From the NCBI RefSeq assembly GCF_002270415.1, contig NZ_NNRI01000010.1, positions 35,409 through 99,408 on the forward strand: DNA of 64,000 bases. The letters run 5' to 3'. Source of the stretch: Mesorhizobium sophorae. GTDB taxonomy: Bacteria; Pseudomonadota; Alphaproteobacteria; Rhizobiales; Rhizobiaceae. The position numbers and the translations under genes were made by a program. Positions 17,528 through 26,021 of this stretch are shown here, one piece after another. The notes beneath the pieces are model-generated. The model made no database searches. It worked only from the letters and a program-made list of their open reading frames with translations, and was not told where the DNA came from. The stretch's first letter is position 1; every line of letters begins with the position of its first letter.

Positions 17528-17531
17528 CTAG
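17214..17531 (+). CDS. LexA-like winged-helix passenger protein of the IS630 element
   Basis: A 105-residue protein divergent from the transposase. FTEKQGQYLAFIWAYMQINR, then PPSVHQMVLTLERSGLIRRQPG is a winged-helix DNA-binding domain like the N-terminal domain of LexA, without any self-cleavage domain. Its stop codon spans the element end and the target duplication. It lies entirely within the element, so it probably represses the divergent transposase promoter (inference). Confidence 0.7.
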   Translation: MNRKLNQLLDGQTPAGPSFTEKQGQYLAFIWAYMQINRQPPAERDMQRYFGVTPPSVHQMVLTLERSGLIRRQPGVARSIQLLVDHDILPKLQPVQPVITSVQRY

Positions 17532-18373
17532 TCGATCCGGTACAGAGCTATGCCGAGCGGCGCGGTATCACCTTCCGCCAGCGTGTGGTCGAGATCGTGC
17601 GCCGGATTGTTCCGGAAAAGCTCCGCGACCGGATCGACGGGCTGCTGGACGGGTGGCGCTCGCCCGCAGACGCCGAGCCCGGCCAGGACCGTGGACGCAG
17701 TCCGGGAAGGGAGAATGTTGGAGCGCAAATCGCTGACGCTGGCTCCACGCCCGAAAGAAATACTCCCGCCAAGGGAGTGTCGCGCGACACGGATATGCCG
17801 ATGGACGCGGAAGCGGCGTTGCGCCGCGCTCGCACGAACGCGCTTGTGCGCCACGCACGCGCGCTCGACGCGATCCTCAGCACTGGAAATGCGGACGGGC
17901 AGGGTAGTCCCGAGCAGATGCGCGAATTGAGGGATGCCCGCAGTGCTTTCGAGAAGGTTCGGCCGCACGGCTGGCGCGATGCCGAAGCGGCCTATGCGAA
18001 AAATCCCGAGCTTGTCCGTGAGGCGGGGGCCGGCCGGGTCAACCGCATCGTGCTGGCTCTCCAGCTTGAAACCGAAATCCGCACTGGGCTGGACACTGAT
18101 CCGGGCCGCCGCGCCGCCCGTTTCGTGGAACGCTGGCAAAAGCTCGATCGCACGAGCCTAACGCAATACCAGGCCGGCGACATGTCGGGCTACCAGTCGA
18201 CCCGCTCGGCCATGTCCGACATGGCCAAGAGCCTTGAACGCGATCCACAGCTGGAATCGCTCCTTGCCAACCGCAAACGTGATCTTGGCATTCATACCGA
18301 TTCCGGCCGTAGCCTCGTTGCGGAGCTCGCATTTAGCTATGGCATCGGCAGGGGACGCGGAATAGGAATCTGA
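17532..18373 (+). pseudogene. traA: traA relaxase C-terminal remnant, part 2
   Basis: Continues part 1 after excision of the IS: VDPVQSYAERRGITFRQRVV, then an intact TraA-type C-terminal helical domain (AAALRRARTNALVRHARALD-like, RVNRIVLALQLETEIRTG, GDMSGYQSTRSAMSDMAKSL). A stand-alone ORF could start at 17585, but without relaxase and helicase domains it cannot nick or transfer DNA. It shows that a Ti/Ri-type conjugation region once lay here. Confidence 0.85.
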
Positions 18374-18500
18374 ACCCCTCCGATTTGCCGCCGTTTCCAC
18401 GCCAGAGGCGGGTCAGGCGAAAAGTCTGATTGCGTCCAGCATTGGTTCGCACTGTTGTCCCAGCGGATGCCGGCAACAGCCGTTGAAAAGCAGGCGAGCT

Positions 18501-18704
18501 ATGCCCGAGCCAGATCGTATCATACGCCTCAGAACCGTCCTTGACCGGACTGGCCTGTCCCGCTCAACCCTCTATCGCAAGATTGCCGAAGGCACGTTCC
18601 CCGCGCAGATCAAGATCAGCATAAACGGGGCGGGCTGGAGAGAATCCGATGTCGATCGATGGATCGCCGATCCTGTTGCATGGCGAACAGGGCGTCAGTT
18701 CTGA
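18501..18704 (+). CDS. AlpA-family HTH transcriptional regulator
   Basis: A 67-residue protein starting at ATG 18501: IRLRTVLDRTGLSRSTLYRK, then GTFPAQIKISINGAGWRESD and VDRWI, the standard AlpA/excisionase-type fold with the K-recognition helix and wing. Such proteins regulate prophage or island excision. It directly follows traA debris and overlaps the convergent XRE gene by 10 bp at its end. Confidence 0.88.
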   Translation: MPEPDRIIRLRTVLDRTGLSRSTLYRKIAEGTFPAQIKISINGAGWRESDVDRWIADPVAWRTGRQF

Positions 18705-18925
18705 GTGCGAGCCAAACGAACACCAGGACCGCCGCCATTCTCCGGAATGAATTCTATCCCAGCGGCTTCAAATGTGTTCCGGAGTGCTGCGACGGTAGTG
18801 CCCTTCAGTTGCTCTCCCCGCTCAAACCGGGCGACAGTATCCGGTGAAACTCCAGCATTCCGAGCCAAGTCTCTCGTCCCCCAACCCAGGGCAACCCGCG
18901 CCATCTTGCACTGGATGATGTTCAT
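18695..18925 (-). CDS. XRE-family HTH regulator
   Basis: A 76-residue protein: MARVALGWGTRDLARNAGVS, DTVARFERGE and ALRNTFEAAGIEFIPE form a Cro/C1-type helix-turn-helix with the common rhizobial tail. ATG 18925 or 18904 may be the start. Two palindromic sites lie immediately upstream, so it is probably autoregulated. Convergent with the AlpA gene. Confidence 0.88.
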   Translation of the reverse strand: MNIIQCKMARVALGWGTRDLARNAGVSPDTVARFERGEQLKGTTVAALRNTFEAAGIEFIPENGGGPGVRLARTQN

Positions 18926-18992
18926 TTCGTAACATCGATACGATTTATGTTGATCTGCATCGCCACTTGATATATCGTAACCCTGATACGAT
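18926..18992. promoter_or_regulatory. Paired palindromic operators of the XRE gene
   Basis: TTCGTA-N7-TACGAT at 18926-18944 and ATCGTA-N7-TACGAT at 18974-18992 are two near-identical inverted repeats whose centres are exactly 48 bp apart. The first abuts the XRE start codon. Spacing and symmetry fit a dimeric HTH repressor. Confidence 0.75.
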
Positions 18993-19065
18993 TATGGGAG
19001 TCGCTTACTGCGGCTGCTGATGGTGTTACGACCACCCTCAGCAGCCTTGCCACGCCCCAAGCTGT

Positions 19066-20514
19066 TAGCACTACTTTGGCACTTTAGGTTCGACGGCGTC
19101 GGCGAGGAGTTTCTCACAGTGGGGGCATCGCCTGGGTGGCGGCCGTGCGAAGAGGTCGAGGATGGCTTGCCTGATGGCCGGCATGCTCGGTTGTGGCGGC
19201 GGTCCTCCGACTCTTTTTTTTCCGGCCCGCTGCTTTGAGGCGGCGGGCTTGGAGGAAGGCGTAGGCGATCATGGTCATCAGGGCGTGTCGGTGTAACCCG
19301 GTCCAGGATCTGCCTTCGAAGTGGTCGAGGCCGAGTTCCTCCTTGAGCTGCTGATGCGCCTGCTCACAGACCCATCTGGCTTTGATCGTGGCAGCGAGCA
19401 TCTTGAGGCTCGCATCGGCCGGCAGGTTCGACACATAGTATTTTTGCTCGCCAGTCGACCGGCGCTCGCCGACGAGCCAGACTTCGTCGCCGGGCATGCA
19501 CTGCATACGATTATCGAGCATGCGGTGCTTATGGCCATCCGCAACGCGGACACGGCGGGCCGCGAAGAGACATGTCAGCCGACCTTTGGTGCCCCGCCGC
19601 CAGCTGACCCTTTGCCATTTCCCTCCGGCCAACAACGCTTCAGCACAGACCGGGGGCTGATCAGGGATGTGGTATTTGCGGGGCTTTCCGGTCTTCGCGA
19701 CGGGGAAAATCAGGGCAACGTCGGCGGGATAGACGTTCTGGCGTCGCGACAGACCCACCGCCCACAGCAGACCGCGCTCGCTTAAAGCCTGACGGAAAGG
19801 CCCGCTGGAGCCGTACCCTGAATCGGCAAGCACACAGCCAAAACGCGCACCGGAGGCGATGACGCGGTCGATCTCCTCGATCGCAATCTCCGGCTTTGTC
19901 AGAGCAGTCTGTCTATCCTTCGGCACATGGGCTCGCGCCATGCGCTCAGGATCATCTGTCCAGCTCTCGGGCAGGAATAGCCGCAGGCCCACCATCACCG
20001 GCACCTCGCGCGAGGCCAGCGTTACCGAGACCAGCGATTGACAATTGGCCGTCTTCCCAAGCGACGAGGCATATTGTGGCGCGACGCCAACCGAGTGACG
20101 TCCCTTCTTGGGCAACGCCGTGTCATCGATGACAAGAAAGCCAGCCTCATCGCCAACCAGGCCATCTGCCTCCTTCAGCAGGGCAGCCTCGAGTGGAGCA
20201 CTGTCCCAAACTCCGGCAGCGACGAAATGATGAAGCTGATCGTAGCCGACCTCGCCAGCGCGCGCCGCCATCGGCTGAACGCTCTTGCGGTCTCCTGGGC
20301 CAATCAACCCAGCGATATAGGCCGGACACATCCGTGCCCTCGTCTTGTGCCGTAGCGCCGCGACAAACGGCCCGAGCCAGCGATCCAGATCGGCTTGCCA
20401 GTCCACCTCCATTGATCGGCCCTCCATAAGCCGACCTCCCATGAATCACGCAAACCCTCTCTTGGGAATCACAAAAACTCACCCGTTGCTAAAAAAAATG
20501 CCAAAGTAGTGCTA
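19066..20514. mobile_element. IS701-family insertion sequence
   Basis: CACTACTTTGGCA at the left end (from 19069) is repeated inverted at the right end (TGCCAAAGTAGTG, to 20511). Flanks TTAG and CTAG fit the YTAR-type 4-bp target of this family, with one mismatch. It contains one transposase gene. Confidence 0.85.
19114..20412 (-). CDS. IS701-family transposase
   Basis: A 432-residue transposase of the DDE_5 type. Asp in FLVIDDTALPKKG, Asp in CVLADSGYGSSGPF and the C-terminal WVCEQAHQQLKEELGLDHF provide the catalytic triad; the NCQSLVSVTLA context is typical. ATG 20412 follows GGAGGG at seven bases. The C-terminal tail is Arg/Lys-rich. Apparently intact. Confidence 0.92.
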   Translation of the reverse strand: MEVDWQADLDRWLGPFVAALRHKTRARMCPAYIAGLIGPGDRKSVQPMAARAGEVGYDQLHHFVAAGVWDSAPLEAALLKEADGLVGDEAGFLVIDDTALPKKGRHSVGVAPQYASSLGKTANCQSLVSVTLASREVPVMVGLRLFLPESWTDDPERMARAHVPKDRQTALTKPEIAIEEIDRVIASGARFGCVLADSGYGSSGPFRQALSERGLLWAVGLSRRQNVYPADVALIFPVAKTGKPRKYHIPDQPPVCAEALLAGGKWQRVSWRRGTKGRLTCLFAARRVRVADGHKHRMLDNRMQCMPGDEVWLVGERRSTGEQKYYVSNLPADASLKMLAATIKARWVCEQAHQQLKEELGLDHFEGRSWTGLHRHALMTMIAYAFLQARRLKAAGRKKKSRRTAATTEHAGHQASHPRPLRTAATQAMPPL

Positions 20515-20526
20515 GGAGCTCGGATC

Positions 20527-21118
20527 ATGACTGATTCCGACAATAGCACGACTTTGCCTTCCGTCACGACCAGCCGACGCGATCGGCAGACGGCAAATGC
20601 GTCAAGACATTTTGAGGATACAGACCCAGCAATTCTGCTGCTGCGAGGCTGGTCGCGGGCACAGCACGTTTCGAATGTCCTTTGCCGACTTCAACAGCGT
20701 CTAGAGAGACGCGTGCTCGACGCTGCGGCCCCGAACGCGATGGATAAGAAGGTCGGCTATTCAATCGCCTGCCAAGCGGAAGTCGAGGCCACGACTGCTG
20801 CCTTGAAGCTTCAAGACAAAATCCCTGACATACGGGCGCATTCGCTTCTTGGCGTAGTCGCTAAGCTCGAAATCATCGCTGGCGCGGATCGTGACATCGA
20901 CGATCCAACAGACTTTTCGCTGGCCGCATATTGCTTCGGTCCTTGCCGACTTAAAGGAAATCGCCGGGAGCCTGCCGCTTGAACGGCCTGAGCGATCCGT
21001 CGTTCAGGCGGACTGCAGGCAATATCAAGCGATGGCGGCCAACCTGATCGATCTGGAAAACCAGGCCGCTAGTCTTCATTTGGGGTTCCCCGTGCACCCC
21101 TCCCGCATTGGAACTTGA
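20527..21118 (+). pseudogene. Frameshifted hypothetical rhizobial protein
   Basis: The first frame (TSRRDRQTANASRHFEDTDP to DIDDPTDF) continues in the next frame as RWPHIASVLADLKEIAGSLP to PSRIGT. One extra T in the TTTT run at 20914-20917 accounts for the shift. The joined product would be about 196 residues, largely helical, with no domain I recognise. IS701 sits just upstream and IS1380 just downstream. Confidence 0.55.
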
Positions 21119-21249
21119 ACCGCCATCCCAAACAGCACTCGAGCTGCGTGTTCAACCTTACCGGTCTCGGGCAAAACGCTCTAGCCCGCTTGATGCACGG
21201 CGATCGGCTTTCGGCGGCCTGCATGGCCATCTGGCCGCCCTTGGGGTGC

Positions 21250-22735
21250 ATTTTGACAAGCCTCGTCGGGCGCCGGCGATCATCCGTCGTGATGGAAGGG
21301 GGTTTGCGGGTTGAGGTCGGCGGGTTTGTTTCGGGACGTCTGCGCCCCGTCGGCTATGTCACGAGCCGCGCAATGCGATTGAGGACGATGCGCAGGATGC
21401 GCTGGTCGGGGCAGGATGTCGGCAGGTGCAGGCGGATCTGGGTTTTCATCTCGACTACGCGGGCGGCGATCTTGATGAGGCGCAATCGCAGCGTGTCGAA
21501 TTGGGCGACGGCAAAGCTCGAGCGTTTCGGCATCGCGGCGCGCAGGCCCCACATCAGCCAGTAGGCGCCGGCATGCAGGAACAGCCGGAACTGGTTGGCC
21601 GTCGCTCTTGTGCAGGAGGTGCGGTCGGCGGCGAGATGCGTCTTCCACGACTTGATGTGGTTCTCGGCAGCGCCGCGCCGGCAGTAGACATCCTCGTAGA
21701 GCGCCTTGGCCTTGCCACTTGCAAGGTTGGTGACGATGAAGCGGGTATCGGCACCTTGGGCGCCGACCTCGACGCGGGCGATGATGCGCTCTACGCGGCT
21801 CCAACTGGCGGCGCCGTCAAAAAACTCCTTGAAGCGGCGGACCTTGTTCGTCTTCGATGCTTCAAGGCGCGCCATCGTGCTGCTCTCCAGGTCCGCGACA
21901 TGCTTGCGCAGGGTCGTGGTGGGCGCCACGCCGAGGATGAAGTCGACATCGTTGGCGCGGCACCAGTCGATGACCTGCGGACTACAATAGTGGCTGTCGG
22001 CCCGGATCAGGATGCGGATGTTCGGCCAATTGCTCCGGATCGCCCGCACCAGGCGGCGCAGGTGGGGGCGGATTTCTGCCCCGCTCGGCCGCTTCGCTGG
22101 TCGCAGGACCGCACCGACGAACCGGCCGTCGCCATCGAACACAACAATCGGCTGGAAGCCGTATTCGTCGTGATGGGCATTGAACAGCCGCAATTGCTGG
22201 CCGCCATGCACGGCGTCAAAAGTGTCGTCAATGTCGAGCACGATCCGCTTCGGAACCTGGCGGAAGGAAGAGCAATAGAGGTCGACCATCGCACGGCCCA
22301 TAACGACCAGTTCCCGCACGCCAGGCAGGTTCTCAAGCCGGCACATCGTCGATTGAGAGGCCAGATCCCGACCCGAAGGCAGCGCATCCTGGGCCATCTT
22401 GAAGATCGGATCGCAGCGCAGCCGGTTGGCGTCGTTGCCATCCTCGTAGCCGGCGGCAATCATCTTCATGCGAAAGCCGATCATATCGGCCACGCTATGG
22501 ATGACCTGGTCCGGGCGGCGCGGATCATCGATGCAGCGCGCCAGACGCTCGGCGACACGCAGCCGCTTTTCCACCTCGGCCAGAGCCAGAACCCCACTGT
22601 TGGACGACAGCATGCCGCCGTCAAAACGGGCGACGACGGACTTGCCGCCGACTGATGACAAACCGCTCAACGGCAGCATAAGATCATTCATCGCGGGTGT
22701 GGTCTCCGGGAAATGGTTCGGATCGGCTTAAGCAA
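21250..22735. mobile_element. IS1380-family insertion sequence (ends approximate)
   Basis: Inferred from the complete transposase. AAGCC near 21258 and GGCTT near 22730 may be the outer bases of the ends, but I could not define full inverted repeats or a target duplication. Its right side abuts the 3' end of the 22743-23255 gene. Confidence 0.6.
21354..22691 (-). CDS. IS1380-family transposase
   Basis: A 445-residue transposase. VVARFDGGMLSSNSGVLALA at the start, the catalytic Asp in VLDIDDTFDAVHGGQQ, the second in IRADSHYCSPQVIDW and the Glu in CRRGAAENHIKSWK define the family. Full length with no internal stop. Confidence 0.92.
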   Translation of the reverse strand: MNDLMLPLSGLSSVGGKSVVARFDGGMLSSNSGVLALAEVEKRLRVAERLARCIDDPRRPDQVIHSVADMIGFRMKMIAAGYEDGNDANRLRCDPIFKMAQDALPSGRDLASQSTMCRLENLPGVRELVVMGRAMVDLYCSSFRQVPKRIVLDIDDTFDAVHGGQQLRLFNAHHDEYGFQPIVVFDGDGRFVGAVLRPAKRPSGAEIRPHLRRLVRAIRSNWPNIRILIRADSHYCSPQVIDWCRANDVDFILGVAPTTTLRKHVADLESSTMARLEASKTNKVRRFKEFFDGAASWSRVERIIARVEVGAQGADTRFIVTNLASGKAKALYEDVYCRRGAAENHIKSWKTHLAADRTSCTRATANQFRLFLHAGAYWLMWGLRAAMPKRSSFAVAQFDTLRLRLIKIAARVVEMKTQIRLHLPTSCPDQRILRIVLNRIARLVT

Positions 22736-22742
22736 CCAAATC

Positions 22743-23255
22743 CTACGTCATTTCAACGGCTTGCACCACATCCGCCAACCCCCATGAATTTTCCGGGCTA
22801 GCTGATGGAGAAAGAAAGCTGTCAGCTCCATAGTAAATGGCTTCCCGAGCAGCGGCACCGAGAGCCCTTTCGATCTTTGCAGGATCACTGAAATCCGGCA
22901 TCGAATCCAGTGTAAGCCGGTCGTGGAATTCTCTGAGAAGCTTGTCGGCTGTGTCAGCAAAATCGTTCTCAAGATTGACAACGGAGTAGGTGCGATCCGA
23001 CGCGGACTGAACCATCAGCCCGAGCAAGAGCATGAACTCATTGCTGTTTAGCTTGGTGGTAGACCAGCGCTTTTCTGGATCGTCGGCGACCTTACCTTCG
23101 CGCAAATCAATAGCAACGATCCAATCGCGATACACGATAGCAGAAATATCATGCAAAGCCCCAGCGCTCTGCGCGAGAACACGCAAGTCATCAAATATTT
23201 TTTCGAGAGAACGCGCCTTTGGTCGCCCTGCGTTTTCCAATTCCATGTTTGTCAT
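22743..23255 (-). CDS. Hypothetical protein, third gene of the Fic-HEPN operon
   Basis: A protein of about 170 residues with no recognised domain; acidic and helical (NSNEFMLLLGLMVQ, ADTADKLLREFHDRL, GAAAREAIYYGADS). ATG 23255 is preferred to the upstream TTG. It lies 55 bp after the HEPN-like gene in the same direction. Its C-terminus ends within about 10 bp of the IS1380 element, so the original protein may have been longer and truncated by that insertion. Confidence 0.5.
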   Translation of the reverse strand: MTNMELENAGRPKARSLEKIFDDLRVLAQSAGALHDISAIVYRDWIVAIDLREGKVADDPEKRWSTTKLNSNEFMLLLGLMVQSASDRTYSVVNLENDFADTADKLLREFHDRLTLDSMPDFSDPAKIERALGAAAREAIYYGADSFLSPSASPENSWGLADVVQAVEMT

Positions 23256-23309
23256 GTCGCGCAAATTCTTATGTGGGCTAGAGCAATTGTTCCAAAGAAC
23301 TCTCCTCGC

Positions 23310-24554
23310 TCACCACTTAACATTCAGGTCGTCGTCGTAGAGCATACTTGGCAACATACCCATCATCACGTGGTCGGGCAGGATGCGGGTAGCCCGCTTC
23401 TTATGGACTTCGAACCCGGGGTATGCATCCCCAATGACCTGCTTAAAGAAAGCCTGCGTGCGAGGGTTCAGGCATTCCGTAATTTCCCACAGAAATGCGT
23501 GAACGGCCTCATAATCGGAGACGACCTCTTCGGGCCGATGAATCGCTTCGAGATGCTCGAAGAATCGTTCGACATGGTTTCCCGGCGTATTGAAGAGCGG
23601 GCGTCTGCCATCGAAATAGACCACCTCGATCTGCTCGCGGATAGGATCGACATTACCGTGCAATGCGAAATTTCTCCTATCGACGACGCGCATGAAATGC
23701 GCATAGGCGTTGGTGCTTTTGTCGATGTCGCGTGCAAAGCCATCGCAATGCTGGCTGAGCAGCGCGAGGCGGTCGGGAATCTTGGCCCGGATAAAGGCCT
23801 GATAGGCCTCCGGGGCATTTCGGATCTCATCGCGCGTGAACATGAGGATCACCATATTGATGAAGGCCTCGGCCATAACCGGCATCAGAAGGTGAAGCTT
23901 TAGACAGTTGCCGAAGAGATCGTTTGCGCGTGCGGATACGCCTTGCATGGCTTTTTCCAAAGTTTTCAACCGCGATTTGGCAGCCGGCGATCTCTTTGGA
24001 AAAGCAGTCTTTGCCGGGGCATCGACAATAGCTGCGTGCAAGTCGGCGCACAGGCCTGCGATACTGACAAACTTGTTCTGGAAGACGACGAATTTTTCTA
24101 GGCTCTGTAGTACGGCGGATTTCTGCGGACCGATCCTCGCATAATCCGTTCTGATACCGACAATCAGGTCCCGCCACTGCTGGTGCGTGAGCGCCTCGCC
24201 GACCATGATATGAATCTCGCGCGACATGCCGCAGACATACACGTCGGTCCCGCCGGCCTTGAGGCTGTAGTCCCAGTGTATCCAGTTATCGCTGTCGTCC
24301 TTGCGCAGGAAGTTTTGAAAACCATTCGGTTCGCCAAAGCGAGCTTTCAGATAACAATAGATGTCTACCGGCTTGAGCCGTGCCCTGACCGCGAGAATGG
24401 CACCGCCATCTCTTTTCTTAGGCTTCCGGTCGCGGGTAACCCATTCCACAACTTCCTGCCGGGTAGCTGCCCGCCACTCACCGATATTGAGACAAGCCGG
24501 CTCTTTGACAGCCTGTCCCTTCGTTCGCTGATGGGATTTACGCACGATCGTCAC
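23310..24554 (-). CDS. HEPN-like protein of unknown function, coupled to Fic
   Basis: A 414-residue soluble protein. Its first 17 bases overlap the end of the Fic gene, implying translational coupling. Around residue 290 it has VVDRRNFALHGNVDPIREQI: the R-x4-H arrangement and the HGNVDP context are characteristic of HEPN-fold RNases. The N-terminal half contains a segment with VRARLKPVDIYCYLKARFGE, not recognised. The tyrosine that follows the histidine in HepT toxins (RX4HXY) is absent. Nuclease activity is an inference from this single motif. Confidence 0.5.
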   Translation of the reverse strand: MTIVRKSHQRTKGQAVKEPACLNIGEWRAATRQEVVEWVTRDRKPKKRDGGAILAVRARLKPVDIYCYLKARFGEPNGFQNFLRKDDSDNWIHWDYSLKAGGTDVYVCGMSREIHIMVGEALTHQQWRDLIVGIRTDYARIGPQKSAVLQSLEKFVVFQNKFVSIAGLCADLHAAIVDAPAKTAFPKRSPAAKSRLKTLEKAMQGVSARANDLFGNCLKLHLLMPVMAEAFINMVILMFTRDEIRNAPEAYQAFIRAKIPDRLALLSQHCDGFARDIDKSTNAYAHFMRVVDRRNFALHGNVDPIREQIEVVYFDGRRPLFNTPGNHVERFFEHLEAIHRPEEVVSDYEAVHAFLWEITECLNPRTQAFFKQVIGDAYPGFEVHKKRATRILPDHVMMGMLPSMLYDDDLNVKW

Positions 24555-25653
24555 GAATATTCAGCGTGTAACGTGTGTGTCGGAGTTCACCAGTTCTTGT
24601 CAGCGCACCCTTGGCAACCAGATCCTGCAGGTCCCTCGTCGCCGTGGCACGCGACGCCTGGCTGATGGCGATGTAATTCTCAGCGCTGAGATGGCCCTTG
24701 AAACCGTCGATACCTTCCCGGAACATGCGAGCGATCACCTTCTCCTGGCGCTCGTTGAACTGACCCCGATGATGCTCGTAGAACTTGGCCTTGGCGATGG
24801 AGAATTCGACACGAGCAAGCGTTACGCGCTGCGCTTCAAGGATCGTGTTGGCGAAGTAGAGCAGCCAGTCGGTAATCGCGTTGCTCTTGTTGCTGCCTTC
24901 CAGGCTGTCGTAGTAGGCCTTGCGATGACGCTCGATCGTATAGGCTAGCGCGATGAGGCTCGGCTCGCCCAGATTTTGCGCCAGCGCCTTTTCACAAAGG
25001 GCGCGCCCTATGCGGCCGTTGCCGTCTTCGAACGGGTGGATGCTCTCGAAATAGAGATGGGCGATACCGGCGCGCGTCAGCGCGGGTAGCGGAGCCTGGC
25101 CCTTGGGCGCGGCATCGTTGAACCAGATGGTAAAAGCGTCCATTTCGGCCTTCACGCGCGATGAGGGTGGCGCTTCGAAATGCACTTTGGGCTTGTCCAG
25201 CCGATTGGAGACGATCTGCATGGCATCGGCATGCTGGCGGTAATTGCCGATAGTCTCGATACGCCGTTCACCCGACATCACCATCTTGTGCCAGGCGTAG
25301 AGGGTGCGATGCGAAAGCGGCTGCGCAAAATGCAAGTACACGTCGGCCATCATTTCGGAGACGCCTCGCTCCGCTGGAGGAATGCGTCTGTTTTCACCTC
25401 CAAGCCCAAGTTGCTGCCGTAAGGACGATTGCAGGCTCTCGCGGTTGAGGTATTCCCCTTCAATGGCGGATGTCTTCAAGGCCTCTTCGCTGATAAGCTC
25501 GATGCGGATCTGATCGCGATCCTCGGAACCGACGTGACGAAAGACGCCGAGGAACTCGCCCGATCGCAATAGGAACTCGCTTTCCAGCGGGTCCAATGCC
25601 ATCTTGTCGTAGGTAAAATGCGGCCAGTCGGCCTGTTCCCAATTCCATGCCAT
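24538..25653 (-). CDS. Fic family protein (DUF4172 N-terminus, C-terminal winged helix)
   Basis: A 371-residue class II Fic protein. The N-terminal WNWEQADWPHFTYD is the DUF4172 signature. Inhibitory helix TSAIEGE lies near 62, and the Fic core has HPFEDGNGRIGR near 205. The C-terminal 70 residues (AENYIAISQASRATATRDLQ, then DLVAKGALTRTG) form a winged-helix domain. Such proteins transfer AMP to protein targets and are held inactive by the glutamate of the inhibitory motif. A palindrome directly before the ATG is a likely autoregulatory operator. First gene of a three-gene operon. Confidence 0.88.
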   Translation of the reverse strand: MAWNWEQADWPHFTYDKMALDPLESEFLLRSGEFLGVFRHVGSEDRDQIRIELISEEALKTSAIEGEYLNRESLQSSLRQQLGLGGENRRIPPAERGVSEMMADVYLHFAQPLSHRTLYAWHKMVMSGERRIETIGNYRQHADAMQIVSNRLDKPKVHFEAPPSSRVKAEMDAFTIWFNDAAPKGQAPLPALTRAGIAHLYFESIHPFEDGNGRIGRALCEKALAQNLGEPSLIALAYTIERHRKAYYDSLEGSNKSNAITDWLLYFANTILEAQRVTLARVEFSIAKAKFYEHHRGQFNERQEKVIARMFREGIDGFKGHLSAENYIAISQASRATATRDLQDLVAKGALTRTGELRHTRYTLNIRDDRA

Positions 25654-25707
25654 GAGCTATAGAACGCCTTTCTATAACTCATAATAGCGAAAAAAGTGAG
25701 CTATAGC
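25654..25707. promoter_or_regulatory. Palindromic operator-like sites before the Fic gene
   Basis: GAGCTATAGAA (25654-25664) and TTCTATAACTC (25670-25680) form an inverted repeat with one mismatch, touching the Fic start codon. A third half-site GAGCTATAGC lies at 25698-25707. The site covers the ribosome-binding region, so bound protein would block expression. Confidence 0.65.
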
Positions 25708-25809
25708 AATCTTATCTATACCTCAGTCAGTACCCAATAGGTGGCCGTAAAATACCCATATCCTGGGGCGCATCCGCCAAAGCCGGACGGGCTCTCGTGA
25801 AACCGAGCT

Positions 25810-26012
25810 CAAGCGAGTATCGCGCCGAGCCGGTCGCCGAAAAGAAAACACGCGGCGGCGATGCCGAATACGGCTGAAAAATACTGCACGCTGGCGGCAA
25901 CGCGGGCAGATACCGGCCCGCAGGAGATAAAGCCACAGCAGCTAGGCCCGCCACCCCGACCGACTGCTTCCGTGGTGCTTCCGCGACGTATTTCCCGCCC
26001 TCTTCTTGCGGA
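25810..26012 (-). pseudogene. EamA/DMT-family transporter 3' remnant
   Basis: Minus-strand translation gives PVSARVAASVQYFSAVFGIA and ACFLFGDRLGAILA, like the last two membrane helices of drug/metabolite transporters of the EamA type. Nothing upstream of it remains, because the IS66-like element follows. Confidence 0.45.
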
Positions 26013-26021
26013 AAAGAGGCC

